47,298 bases of DNA from positions 1 through 47,298 of the forward strand of contig JALXAX010000142.1 of assembly GCA_026991755.1 (NCBI GenBank), read 5' to 3'. The stretch's first letter is position 1. Each line of letters starts with the position of its first letter. The position numbers were made by a program, and so were the translations under genes. Source of the DNA: Thiotrichaceae bacterium (lineage in GTDB: Bacteria; Pseudomonadota; Gammaproteobacteria; Thiotrichales; Thiotrichaceae). The notes beneath the pieces are model-generated. The model did no database searches. It saw only the letters and a program-made list of their open reading frames with translations, and was not told where the DNA came from. Below are positions 16,480 through 25,367 of this stretch, piece by piece.

Positions 16480-17604
16480 TTAATGTTTCCTACTTTTCTC
16501 GACAAAATTAGGGGAGATGAAGCTGCCTTCTACTTCTCGATAGGTTTTTACTAGTGTGTTTAAATGTTCAGGAATGCGTTTTTTTAAATCTCGCATCAAA
16601 AAGCGGTAAGCAGGTTTATGGTGTGGCATATTAAATTGATCGGCGAGATAGGCCGCTTCGATGGAGTAAAGAATATGCCCCCAATATTGCGTTCCCTTAA
16701 TTTCGGCATTTGACCAAAGCAGCATGGTTTTTTCGAAAGGTTCTTTTAGCTCGACTTCTTTTTGACTAAACACATTCATCGTATCTTTATTCTGCCTAGT
16801 AGTAATAATGACTTTTAACATCTGATTAAGACTTGTACGCAGGCTAGCATCATATTTTTCGAGGTAGCCCAACAAGCTTTGTGTTGTCTCCTGGGTGAAA
16901 CTATAAATGGTTATCGGCTTAGTTGTTTTTTTAGAGTGATATTTCTTATTTAAGTCTCGTCGAGCATTAATCAGACTTTCTTCTAGCAAGCCTGCGGTAT
17001 CCCCCAGCTTTTTATGGGCTCTTTTTCGGCTATTAACAATTTTTGCATGTAGGACTTTTGCACGTTCATAAAACTGATTCTTAACGGCCAAAGCGCTTTG
17101 TGTGGTGGCAGAAAAAATCATCGCGCCGCGAATTTCTAGTTTAATTTTTTTATACAGCTCGTTTTGAAGCTTACTCTCTTCTGAAAAAGTCTCTAACATG
17201 CCTTGTAATAAAGGCTCATGATTTTTGTGTTTTGGTTTCAAGCTGTTAAGTTTAGCGACCATCTTGTCCAGGCCTTCACGGCTAGCATGTAGCTGTCTGT
17301 ATTCTTGTCCTAGCGGCTTATAGGTTTGGTCAATAAAGCTATACTCGTCTAGGTTTAGCTCCTGTTTTAGTTGGAAATCACTCTTTGCAGTTCGATAGTT
17401 GGATGCCCAAGAGAAAAGCTTTACGCCAATCAGTAATGAGACAACAAAAATTCCACCGACAATCATGAGTAACAGTAAGGCACGATTATCTTTAGATAAC
17501 GATTTAGTAACTGAAGGTTTGCGAAAATAAAGCACGGTAGTGACCATTAAAGCGATCACAATAACTAGGAACAATCCCTGAACAAAGGCAGGAAAATCAA
17601 TCAT
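16480..17604 (-). CDS. Two-TM protein of unknown function upstream of the YbjQ genes
   Basis: I do not recognise a family. The 374-residue protein has two membrane helices (about 7-27 and 42-64) with a short basic loop between them. A long, very Lys-rich, largely helical region follows, probably coiled coil in part (about 100-220), and a C-terminal domain with SIEAAYLADQFNMPHHKPAY near 325. No catalytic motif was seen. It leads the YbjQ-YbjQ-M48 set with a 36-nt gap, so it is likely co-transcribed and may be a membrane scaffold or receptor for it (inference). Confidence 0.7.
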   Translation of the reverse strand: MIDFPAFVQGLFLVIVIALMVTTVLYFRKPSVTKSLSKDNRALLLLMIVGGIFVVSLLIGVKLFSWASNYRTAKSDFQLKQELNLDEYSFIDQTYKPLGQEYRQLHASREGLDKMVAKLNSLKPKHKNHEPLLQGMLETFSEESKLQNELYKKIKLEIRGAMIFSATTQSALAVKNQFYERAKVLHAKIVNSRKRAHKKLGDTAGLLEESLINARRDLNKKYHSKKTTKPITIYSFTQETTQSLLGYLEKYDASLRTSLNQMLKVIITTRQNKDTMNVFSQKEVELKEPFEKTMLLWSNAEIKGTQYWGHILYSIEAAYLADQFNMPHHKPAYRFLMRDLKKRIPEHLNTLVKTYREVEGSFISPNFVEKSRKH

Positions 17605-17639
17605 GGTGGGTAATAATCCAGTGGAGTGGCTTAAACTAT

Positions 17640-17668
17640 AACAAGTTACAGCGTGTCTGTAACTTGTT
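17640..17668 (-). terminator. Strong hairpin between rimO and the two-TM gene
   Basis: A perfect 12-bp stem, AACAAGTTACAG / CTGTAACTTGTT, with a 5-nt loop lies 36 nt past the rimO stop on the minus strand. The T-tract after it is weak, so it may be a terminator or an mRNA-stabilising or processing hairpin. Confidence 0.5.
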
Positions 17669-17704
17669 GCTTTATACTTCGGTAGTCATTTTAGGGCAAG
17701 TTAT

Positions 17705-19081
17705 TCATTCGGAGTTAACCAATGTTCCCCATAAATCATGCTGACTACTATTGGTAATATCGACTTCAACAAACTGTCCTGGCTCTAACTCAATACCTTC
17801 TATCAGTACTTGCCCATCGATTTCGGGGGCATCAGCATAACTGCGGGCTATGGTTAAATTGTCTTCAGTGTCATCGGTCAATACCACCATCCTCGTACCG
17901 ACTCTTTTCGCTAGTTTTGAGGTGCTAATGTCAGCTTGTACTTCCATAAAGCGTTCTAGTCTTTCTTCTTTAAGTTCATCGGGCACAGGGTTTGCTAGAT
18001 CATTAGCTGATGCGCCGTCGACGGGTGAGTAGGTAAAGCAACCTACACGGTCAAGCTGTGCTTCTTGTAGAAAGTCTAATAACATTTGGAAGTCTTCTTC
18101 GGTCTCGCCAGGAAAACCTGTGATAAAAGTACTTCTCACCACAATATCTGGGCAGATCTCACGCCACTTTTGAAGGCGGGTTATGATTTTTTCCGCATGC
18201 GCGGGTCTCTTCATCGCCTTTAATAAACTAGGGCTAGCATGTTGGAAAGGGATATCTAGATAAGGAAGTATTTTACCCTCCGCCATCAGAGGAATAAGGT
18301 TGTCGACATGAGGGTAGGGGTAAACATAATGCATTCTTACCCAGATACCTAAGTCTCCTAAGGCTTCCGTTAGCTGTTGAATATGCGTTTTTATGGGGCG
18401 GCCTTGCCAGAAGCCTGTACGGTATTTGGTGTCTAATCCATAAGCGCTAGTGTCTTGCGATACCACTAACAATTCTTTTACACCGGCATTAGCCAGGTTC
18501 TCGGCTTCTTGTAGAACGTCGCCAATAGGATAGCTGGATAGCTTGCCACGCATGGACGGAATAATACAAAAAGAACAACTATGGTTACAACCTTCCGATA
18601 TTTTTAGGTAAGCGTAGTGTTTGGGTGTTAGCTTAATCCCTTGTGGAGGCACAAGGTCTGTATAAGGGTCATGTGGGGCGGGTAGGTGTTTGTGTACCGC
18701 ACTCATTACCTCTTCATAAGCATGTGCGCCTGAAACAGCTAATACTTCTGGGTAAGCGGCTAATACTTTATCGGAGTCGGCTCCTAAACATCCCGTTACA
18801 ATAACCTTTCCATTTTCATTAAGCGCTTCACCGATGGTATCTAGTGATTCTTGTACGGCTGAATCAATAAAGCCACAGGTGTTTATTACAACCATATCGG
18901 CTTGATCATAATCTGGGGCTATCTCATAACCTTCCGTTTTCAACTGCGTAAGAATGCGCTCGGAATCAACTAATGCTTTGGGGCAGCCAAGGCTAACGAA
19001 GCCAATTCGCTTTGGGGTTTGTTTTTGGGGTGATGTGGAGTCAGTGGTTGTTTTCATAAAATCAGGGGCGGGATTAGACAA
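17705..19081 (-). CDS. rimO: Ribosomal protein uS12 methylthiotransferase RimO
   Basis: Radical SAM methylthiotransferase that modifies a conserved Asp of ribosomal protein S12. The N-terminal UPF0004 domain supplies three cluster ligands (Cys33, Cys69, Cys98). The radical SAM motif CNHSCSFC gives Cys165, Cys169 and Cys172. The C-terminal TRAM domain is present (about 390-455). The [13 protein letters not shown] opening distinguishes RimO from MiaB. Length 458 is slightly long because of an N-terminal tail; the Met at residue 9 is an alternative start. Confidence 0.95.
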   Translation of the reverse strand: MSNPAPDFMKTTTDSTSPQKQTPKRIGFVSLGCPKALVDSERILTQLKTEGYEIAPDYDQADMVVINTCGFIDSAVQESLDTIGEALNENGKVIVTGCLGADSDKVLAAYPEVLAVSGAHAYEEVMSAVHKHLPAPHDPYTDLVPPQGIKLTPKHYAYLKISEGCNHSCSFCIIPSMRGKLSSYPIGDVLQEAENLANAGVKELLVVSQDTSAYGLDTKYRTGFWQGRPIKTHIQQLTEALGDLGIWVRMHYVYPYPHVDNLIPLMAEGKILPYLDIPFQHASPSLLKAMKRPAHAEKIITRLQKWREICPDIVVRSTFITGFPGETEEDFQMLLDFLQEAQLDRVGCFTYSPVDGASANDLANPVPDELKEERLERFMEVQADISTSKLAKRVGTRMVVLTDDTEDNLTIARSYADAPEIDGQVLIEGIELEPGQFVEVDITNSSQHDLWGTLVNSE

Positions 19082-19567
19082 GCGGTGAGTTTAGCAGATA
19101 GCTCTTTAATATATGAATAAAGAAATGACTATCCTTCAATAGTGCTTAGGGGGTATTTAAGATACAAGATATGGTAGGTTGATAAAGAGAGGCTGTAATT
19201 TCTTATTCACAGGCTGAGTGAAGAAAGCTTTGCTTTAAGTGAAAGGTCTTGAAAATCTTGCGGGCTAGATATTGACATTAGTAAGTTATTGATAAGTATT
19301 CATTTGTTTGGTTGTGTATGAAAATTAGCCAATCTGATAGAGGGCTTTATTTACCGTCTTTTCGAGCAGATATAATAGACTTATGCACAGAGTTATACAC
19401 AAAAAATGTGTATAACTGGAATAGAGCCTTATACCATACAGTTTACGTAATATTTTCTTCGCTAATCCCTTAGCAGATTTTTCATGAACGGGAAATTAAT
19501 CCAGATGAAAGGTGGTATAAATATTTAACTGTTTTTTTAAAAATAAGTTCTTTGGAATAATGATTAT
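19082..19567. other. Gene-free region upstream of rimO holding the DnaA-box cluster
   Basis: About 490 nt without a credible gene on either strand. Apart from the DnaA-like boxes at 19203-19416 it is AT-rich and shows no tRNA, riboswitch or known repeat that I can support. The rimO promoter must lie in its left part. Confidence 0.6.
19203..19416. promoter_or_regulatory. Cluster of four DnaA-box consensus sequences
   Basis: Exact TTATNCACA matches occur at 19203-19211 (TTATTCACA, +), 19381-19389 (TTATGCACA, +), 19393-19401 (TTATACACA, +) and 19407-19415 (TGTGTATAA, i.e. TTATACACA on the minus strand). A relaxed copy (TGTGTATGA) lies at 19313-19321. The last two exact boxes form a perfect 10-bp inverted repeat with a 5-nt A-loop. 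Four exact hits in ~215 nt is far above chance. This could be a DnaA-binding regulatory locus (datA- or DARS-like) or an origin. No dnaA, mnmG or parAB gene is in the window to support oriC. Confidence 0.5.
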
Positions 19568-19992
19568 GAGACCTTTGCATGAACCTAAATTCCTCAGTTA
19601 ACCGCTTCCAGCATTGAATAAACTACTGATAGTATTAAAGTAAGAAGCTTTATCTATCTTCACTTACAGAGTGAAGGCGCTACAGCCTATAGAGCAACCC
19701 TGCTGAAGCTTCTAAGTTTCGCTAAAGCTCAACTAAGTCTTCGGCTGACTGGCTATGTAAAAAAACTCATTAAGGATCAACCATTAATTCCTTTTTTTAC
19801 TACGCCATTCAACCGAAGAGAATCACTCTATAGGCAGTCTAACTGAGGATTTTAGGATGAAAGGATGGCGAGAGAAAAATGAGCGTAATTTTCTCTATTT
19901 TTGCTAAAAAAGAGGGTAATAGCCGAGCTTTTAGCAGAAATAGAGGAAATTCAAGCCATTTTTATTCGTCATGCCTTTCGTGCAAAGGTCTC
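19568..19992. mobile_element. Miniature element (GAGACC family), interrupted by a second element
   Basis: Terminal inverted repeats GAGACCTTTGCATGA (19568-19582) and TCGTGCAAAGGTCTC (19978-19992) match at 14 of 15 positions. ATTAT flanks both ends (19563-19567 and 19993-19997), a plausible target duplication. Without the nested insertion it would be about 147 bp. The right part (19899-19970) keeps a short reading frame similar to the C-terminus of the ORF at 32837-33175 (KKRVIAELLAEIEEIQAIF), so the family probably derives from a larger transposon. It lies 140 nt upstream of prk. Confidence 0.75.
19584..19856. mobile_element. Nested 273-bp element with CCTAAATTCCTCAGTTA termini
   Basis: The inverted ends CCTAAATTCCTCAGTTA (19584-19600) and TAACTGAGGATTTTAGG (19840-19856) match at 16 of 17 positions. 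A 5-bp direct repeat ATGAA flanks it (19579-19583 and 19857-19861). Removing it restores a sequence that matches the end of the 130-bp element at 25368-25497 (reverse strand), which proves insertion into the outer element. No transposase gene is inside. A degraded relative of its right end is at 35408-35446. Confidence 0.75.
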
Positions 19993-20132
19993 ATTATATC
20001 CATTATGAACCCACAGAATAACAAGCGGAAGGTGGAATAATTAGAGAAAATCGGTAGAATGTCTGCATTTGCTACATGTTGTCTGCGACAGTCGTAGCTC
20101 ATATTTATTTTATTTCTCTCAAGGAGCTCATT

Positions 20133-21023
20133 ATGTCTAAACAACACCCGATTGTTGTTGTTACAGGTTCGTCTGGTGCTGGAACTACGTTTGTAAAACG
20201 TGCATTTGAAAACATCTTCCGTCGTGAAGGTATCAATCCTGCTATTATCGAAGGCGATAGCTTCCATAGCCTTAGCCGTACTGAGTTTAAGGCTGAAGTA
20301 GAAAAAGCTGAAGCAGCTGGTAATAATAATTTCAGTCACTTTGGGCCAGAAGCCAATGATTTTGTTGCTCTTGAAAGCCTGTTCTCTGACTACGGAAAAA
20401 CAGGTTTAGGAAAGAAACGTTATTATTTACATAATGATGACGAGGCTGCTGAGCACAACACCCGCTTAGGTTGTGACAAAGCCTCTGGAGAGTTTACGCC
20501 GTGGGAAGATGTAGAAGCAGGAACTGATATCCTTTTCTATGAAGGTTTACACGGCATGGTACAAGGTGAAGGTTATGATGTTGCTTCACAAGTTGATTTA
20601 GGAGTAGGCGTTGTTCCTAGCGTAAACCTTGAGTGGATTCAGAAAATCCATCGCGATAATGCAGAGCGTGGATACTCAGAAGAAGCTATCGTTGATACGA
20701 TTATGCGTCGTATGCCTGATTATATGAATCACATTACGCCACAATTCTCACGTACGGATATTAACTTCCAGCGTGTACCAACAGTTGATACTTCAAACCC
20801 CTTTATTGCTCGCGATATTCCAACGGCTGATGAAAGCTTTGTAGTTATTCGTTTTAAAGATCCTGCTAAATGCAATGTGGATTTCCCGCATCTTCTTAAC
20901 ATGATTGGTGATTCATTTATGTCTCGTAGAAACACCATTGTTGTACCTGGTGGCAAGATGAGCATGGCTATGGAGATTATTCTTACTCCAATTATTCACA
21001 GAATGATTGAGAACAAAGGCTAA
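20133..21023 (+). CDS. prk: Phosphoribulokinase (proteobacterial type)
   Basis: Phosphorylates ribulose-5-phosphate to ribulose-1,5-bisphosphate with ATP, the committed step feeding Rubisco. A protein of 296 residues, the length of the octameric proteobacterial class. The P-loop GSSGAGTTF is at residues 12-20, EGDSFHSLSR follows near 41, and FYEGLHGM near 140 carries conserved PRK residues. Start ATG 20133 follows AAGGAG (20121-20126) with ideal spacing; a longer open frame from 20076 lacks support. No Rubisco or cbbR is adjacent, so it is a stand-alone CBB gene here. Its promoter probably lies between the element end (19992) and 20120, or within the element. Confidence 0.93.
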   Translation: MSKQHPIVVVTGSSGAGTTFVKRAFENIFRREGINPAIIEGDSFHSLSRTEFKAEVEKAEAAGNNNFSHFGPEANDFVALESLFSDYGKTGLGKKRYYLHNDDEAAEHNTRLGCDKASGEFTPWEDVEAGTDILFYEGLHGMVQGEGYDVASQVDLGVGVVPSVNLEWIQKIHRDNAERGYSEEAIVDTIMRRMPDYMNHITPQFSRTDINFQRVPTVDTSNPFIARDIPTADESFVVIRFKDPAKCNVDFPHLLNMIGDSFMSRRNTIVVPGGKMSMAMEIILTPIIHRMIENKG

Positions 21024-21031
21024 TTCACTAC

Positions 21032-21062
21032 CTGAATCCGTGCTTCAATGCGGATAACAGGG
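21032..21062. repeat. 31-nt hairpin repeat, copy 1 (after prk)
   Basis: Starts CCTGAATCCGTG and ends GCGGATAACAGG; ATCCG pairs with CGGAT inside. It closely matches 26357-26387. It lies 8 nt past the prk stop, so it may serve as an mRNA 3' hairpin. No T-tract follows. Confidence 0.5.
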
Positions 21063-21265
21063 CGCAAGATATTGGTTTAACACAGTATTTTAAAATATTA
21101 GCTTCCCCCTTCGTTTAGTGAGCACTACTGTACTCAATTATACTTTAGTGCAGGCAGGTATTTTAAACCCGTTATAAATCAATAGCTTGTGTCCTGTGCC
21201 GTAGTGAATTAACGGACTTCAGGTACTAGTTATGATAAGCACCCATTCCCATCTTCAATTAATAT

Positions 21266-22378
21266 TTACACGTGCAATGCAGGTAACTTATCTTTATCAG
21301 CTTGATTAGCTCTCGGCTCACCACCATCAAAACTTAATTGCCACTCTAGGTTATTTCTGGAAGTTGCATTTTCAAGTGCGACCTCACGACTAATTTCCCC
21401 TTTGTTAAATAACTCAAGTAGTGACTGGTCAAAGCTTTGCATGCCTTCACTCGATCCTTTTTCGACTAATTCATTAAGTTGTTGGAGATTCCCTTTGCGA
21501 ATAGTTTCACTAATAAAGGGCGTATTCATTAGCACCTCTGTTGCTAATACCACACCGCCACGCGTATTAGGCACTAACTTCTGGGCTACGATGCCTTTGA
21601 GGTTTAGCGATAAATCCATCAAGACACGATGTTTTTGTTCAGCGGGAAACATATACAAAATACGCTCCATGGCTTGAGTAGTATTGGTTGCATGCAAGGT
21701 TGAGATTGCTAGGTGTCCCGTATCTGCAAAGCCCATCACGGCTTCCATGGTTTCAGTATCTCGTGTTTCACCAATCATAATGACATCAGGAGCTTCGCGC
21801 ATAGCTTCACGCATCGCATTTTTATAACTAAGCGTATCAAAACCTATTTCACGTTGACCAATAATGGATTTGTTATGGGTAAAAGCGAATTCAATGGGGT
21901 CTTCAATGGTTAGAATATGGCCTGCATGTAGATTGTTTCTGTATTGAATTAACGATGACATCGAAGTAGATTTACCCGAGCCAGTAGCCCCCACAAACAA
22001 AATCAAACCTTCACTTCCCATTACCATTTTCTTTAAGATAGCGGGCATGCCTAATTCATCAGGGTTTTTAATTTCGCTTCGGATATGGCGAATAACCATA
22101 GAAACTTCTCCGCGCTGGTAATAGACGTTCACTCTAAAACGACCTATGTCCTTAACAGAAAGCCCCTTGTTCATTTCCTTGATTTGTTGGAATTCTTCCC
22201 ACTCCAGTTCATTGAGTAAGTCTTTAGCAAGAACAGCGATAGACCCTGGTGTCATGATATCTTTGGTGAGGTGTTCCATTTTTCCCATGACTTTCAAGCT
22301 CGCATAAGCACCTGTCGTCAGGTACAAGTCAGAGGCATCACGTTTAACCATTTCGTCTAAATAAGGAGATATTTTCAT
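21266..22378 (-). CDS. Third PilT/PilU-family retraction-type ATPase
   Basis: A 370-residue hexameric secretion ATPase of the PilT/PilU class. The Walker A is GATGSGKST (130-138), and the Asp box EDPIEFA, Walker B MIGETRD and His box GHLAISTLH are all intact, so it should be active. The QREIGFDT block and the long, polar C-terminus resemble PilU more than PilT. It is the last of three tandem ATPase genes (pilT, pilU, this one) with a 13-nt gap after pilU. It probably acts as an accessory retraction motor. The usual gammaproteobacterial set at this locus is just pilT and pilU. Confidence 0.88.
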   Translation of the reverse strand: MKISPYLDEMVKRDASDLYLTTGAYASLKVMGKMEHLTKDIMTPGSIAVLAKDLLNELEWEEFQQIKEMNKGLSVKDIGRFRVNVYYQRGEVSMVIRHIRSEIKNPDELGMPAILKKMVMGSEGLILFVGATGSGKSTSMSSLIQYRNNLHAGHILTIEDPIEFAFTHNKSIIGQREIGFDTLSYKNAMREAMREAPDVIMIGETRDTETMEAVMGFADTGHLAISTLHATNTTQAMERILYMFPAEQKHRVLMDLSLNLKGIVAQKLVPNTRGGVVLATEVLMNTPFISETIRKGNLQQLNELVEKGSSEGMQSFDQSLLELFNKGEISREVALENATSRNNLEWQLSFDGGEPRANQADKDKLPALHV

Positions 22379-22391
22379 GATTAGGGTTCTC

Positions 22392-23546
22392 TTAATAATC
22401 GTAGCTAACGGATTCTACCGACATCTCTTCTGTTCCCTTGAAGACGTCAGAGGCTTTGGCATTGCGACCGTTTAGTTTGAGCTGCAAACGTAAATCATTA
22501 ATGGAGTCTGCATGTCGTAAGCCTTCCTTTTGATCAATGATCTTGGAATCAATGAGTCGGAATAGTGTTTGATCAAACGTGCACATACCGATTTCATTAG
22601 ACTTGGAAATGAGTTCTTTCATTCCTGACACATCACCTTTTAAAATAAGATCACTCATATGGGGTGAGTTGATCAGCACTTCTACCGCAGGTACGCGCCC
22701 ATGACCGTTTGAGCGCCTTACTAATCGCTGAGAAACCACCGCTTTCAAATTCATCGACAAGTCCATTAGTACTTGGCTACGACGTTCTTCTGGAAAGAAA
22801 TTGATAATACGATCTAATGCCTGGTTGGTATTGTTTGCATGTAATGTCGTCATACAAAGATGCCCTGTTTCTGCATAATTAATGGCGTATTCCATGGTTT
22901 CACGATCTCGAATCTCACCTAACAAGATGACATCAGGTGCTTGTCGCAATGTATTTTTAAGAGCAATCTCATAGTCCGCAGTATCAACACCAATTTCACG
23001 TTGAGTCACAATAGATTTGATATTTTCGTGGCTGAATTCGATAGGGTCTTCAATAGTGACGATATGGTTTGCAGAGTTTTCATTACGATGACCTATCATT
23101 GATGCCAATGTTGTTGACTTACCCGAACCTGTAGAACCAACAATAATGATGAGCCCTCTACTGGTTTGAGTGAGTTCCTGCATAATCGGTGGTAATCCCA
23201 AATCCTTAAACTTGGGTATATCTTTAGGGATATGTCGCAACACCATACCTGCACATTCTTGTTGAGTGAAAGCATTGACACGAAAGCGTGCTACTCCAGG
23301 TAAACTAATAGAAAAGTTACACTCCATATCACGTTCAAAAGACTTGAGATGTCGATCATTCATTATTGAACGCACCAATGCTCTTGATTGATCAGCCGTT
23401 AGCTTCTCATCTGCCAATGGCTGAACTTGATTGTTTAGTTTAATACTTGGTGGAGCCTCAGCCGTTATAAACAAATCCGAGCCTTTCCTTTCCAACATGG
23501 CATGTAACATGTTGTGCACGTACTGTGTGGCGCTATCACGATCCAT
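22392..23546 (-). CDS. pilU: Type IV pilus retraction ATPase PilU
   Basis: PilT-dependent accessory retraction ATPase, 384 residues, close to the ~382 of Pseudomonas PilU. Walker A GSTGSGKST (137-145), EDPIEFSHE, QREIGVDTADYE, the Walker B LLGEIRD and the His box GHLCMTTLH are intact. The C-terminal acidic extension after ~350 is typical of PilU. It starts 4 nt after the pilT stop. In the cytoplasm it would stack with or assist PilT at the pilus base. Confidence 0.92.
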   Translation of the reverse strand: MDRDSATQYVHNMLHAMLERKGSDLFITAEAPPSIKLNNQVQPLADEKLTADQSRALVRSIMNDRHLKSFERDMECNFSISLPGVARFRVNAFTQQECAGMVLRHIPKDIPKFKDLGLPPIMQELTQTSRGLIIIVGSTGSGKSTTLASMIGHRNENSANHIVTIEDPIEFSHENIKSIVTQREIGVDTADYEIALKNTLRQAPDVILLGEIRDRETMEYAINYAETGHLCMTTLHANNTNQALDRIINFFPEERRSQVLMDLSMNLKAVVSQRLVRRSNGHGRVPAVEVLINSPHMSDLILKGDVSGMKELISKSNEIGMCTFDQTLFRLIDSKIIDQKEGLRHADSINDLRLQLKLNGRNAKASDVFKGTEEMSVESVSYDY

Positions 23547-23550
23547 AGGT

Positions 23551-24606
23551 TTACTGTGCTCCTACTTGTTGCATTAAAGCTTCAGGGCTATCTGCTTTCT
23601 TAATAGCATCTTCGCGAGTGATATCACCTGTCATGATTAAGTCTCTGAGACTTTGGTCTAATGTCATCATGCCGTCGCTAGAACCTGTCTGCATGGTTGA
23701 TTTCATTTGTGGAATCTTGTTTTCTCTGATCATGCTACGAATAGCACGAGTACCAATTAATATTTCATGAGCAGCCACACGACCACCACCGACTTTCTTC
23801 AATAGGCTCTGTGAGATAACGGCTTGTAATGATTCTGAAAGCATCGCGCGAATCATGTCTTTTTCAGCAGCGGGGAACACATCAATGATTCTGTCGATGG
23901 TTTTTGGTGCACTGGTCGTATGCAAAGTACCAAAGACCAAGTGACCTGTCTCAGCTGCCGATAGTGCTAAACGTATCGTTTCAAGGTCACGCATTTCACC
24001 TACCAAAATAGTGTCAGGGTCTTCACGTAACGCGGATCTAAGTGCGGCATCAAAACCTTGTGTATCACGATGTACTTCTCGTTGGTTTACAAGGCTCTTT
24101 TGGCTTTTATGTACGAATTCTATAGGGTCTTCGATAGTCAAAATATGCCCATGCTCAACTGCATTTTTATAATCAACCATAGCCGCTAGCGTGGTTGATT
24201 TACCCGAACCTGTTGGGCCTGTTACTAATACTAATCCACGCGGCATCATGGCTAGTTTTTTGAAGATAGTAGGAGCATTTAAAGCTTCTAAGGTAAGAAT
24301 GTCACTAGGAATGGTACGAAATACAGCCGCTGCACCACGGTTTTGATTGAATGCGTTTACACGAAAGCGAGCTACGCCTGGCAACTCAAACGAGAAATCG
24401 GTTTCCCACTTTTCTTCATAATCACGACGCTGGTTGTCGTTCATAATGTCGTAGACCATGCTATGCACTTGTTTGTGATCCATTTCTGGCATGTTAATCC
24501 GACGCATATCGCCATCAACTCGGATCATGGGTGGAAGACCTGCAGAAAGGTGTAAATCAGAGGCATTATTTTTAACGCCAAAGGCAAGAAGTTGTGTAAT
24601 ATCCAT
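23551..24606 (-). CDS. pilT: Type IV pilus retraction ATPase PilT
   Basis: Hexameric AAA-like motor that depolymerises pili for twitching, DNA uptake and surface sensing. 351 residues. Walker A GPTGSGKST (130-138), Asp box EDPIEFVH, Walker B LVGEMRD (201-207) and His box GHLVFGTLH (221-229) are all present, and the conserved AIRSMIREN motif lies near 285. It is divergent from yggS with a gap of only 50 nt, the standard gammaproteobacterial arrangement. Confidence 0.96.
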   Translation of the reverse strand: MDITQLLAFGVKNNASDLHLSAGLPPMIRVDGDMRRINMPEMDHKQVHSMVYDIMNDNQRRDYEEKWETDFSFELPGVARFRVNAFNQNRGAAAVFRTIPSDILTLEALNAPTIFKKLAMMPRGLVLVTGPTGSGKSTTLAAMVDYKNAVEHGHILTIEDPIEFVHKSQKSLVNQREVHRDTQGFDAALRSALREDPDTILVGEMRDLETIRLALSAAETGHLVFGTLHTTSAPKTIDRIIDVFPAAEKDMIRAMLSESLQAVISQSLLKKVGGGRVAAHEILIGTRAIRSMIRENKIPQMKSTMQTGSSDGMMTLDQSLRDLIMTGDITREDAIKKADSPEALMQQVGAQ

Positions 24607-24656
24607 GGGGTAGTTATTCTCTTTTTTATTGTTATTTTTTTAAGCAAACATATCAC

Positions 24657-25364
24657 ATGAAGCAGACAATCTGTGACCATCTCCAGACAATCGGCAAGCA
24701 AATAAGCGAGGCTGAAGCTCAATATGCTCGTGAACCACAGGGTGTAACCTTGTTAGCCGTGAGTAAGCGACACCCTGTCAGTGCAATAGAGGAAGCCATC
24801 CAGTGTGGGCAAACTCAGTTTGGGGAGAACTATGCACAAGAAATGCATGAGAAAGCTCAGCAACTGAGTGTATTAGGCTACTCTCATCTTGAATGGCACT
24901 ATATTGGCCCCATTCAATCGAATAAGACTCGTATTATTGCAGAAACAGCAGCATGGGTTCACTCGATAGACCGTTTAAAAATAGCGCGGCGTTTAAGTGA
25001 ACAAAAGCCTGATGATAAGCCCGCTATCAATGTCTGTTTACAAGTGAATATAAGTGACGAAGACACTAAGTCAGGCGTATCTTTGTCCGAATTATCTGCA
25101 TTAGCTGAAGGTGTTCAATCACTTTCTGGGGTCTCTTTGCGGGGGTTAATGGCGATACCTGTTGCAACAAATAATGTTGAAGAGCAACGCCAAGCCTTTG
25201 CGAAAGTGCGCAAAGCTATGGAAGGATTAAATCGGCAAGGTTATAATTTAGATACCTTATCAATGGGAATGACGGGCGATATGCAAGCGGCTATCGCAGA
25301 AGGTGCCACCCTTGTTCGCATTGGCACGGCTATTTTCGGTATACGAGAAAACAAGAAGCAATAG
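24657..25364 (+). CDS. yggS: YggS family PLP homeostasis protein
   Basis: Pyridoxal-phosphate-binding TIM-barrel protein (235 residues) that helps keep free PLP in balance; no catalytic reaction is established for the family. The PLP lysine lies in LLAVSKRHP (Lys37). FGENYAQE near 63, HYIGPIQSNK near 84 and the phosphate-binding LSMGMTGDMQAAI near 204 are conserved. Start ATG 24657 has no clear ribosome binding site. A 130-bp element begins 3 nt after its stop. Confidence 0.93.
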   Translation: MKQTICDHLQTIGKQISEAEAQYAREPQGVTLLAVSKRHPVSAIEEAIQCGQTQFGENYAQEMHEKAQQLSVLGYSHLEWHYIGPIQSNKTRIIAETAAWVHSIDRLKIARRLSEQKPDDKPAINVCLQVNISDEDTKSGVSLSELSALAEGVQSLSGVSLRGLMAIPVATNNVEEQRQAFAKVRKAMEGLNRQGYNLDTLSMGMTGDMQAAIAEGATLVRIGTAIFGIRENKKQ

Positions 25365-25367
25365 AGA

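Noticed and set aside
20076-20132. Longer start for phosphoribulokinase
   Set aside because: AAGGAG is perfectly spaced for ATG 20133; the longer version adds a non-conserved hydrophobic tail.
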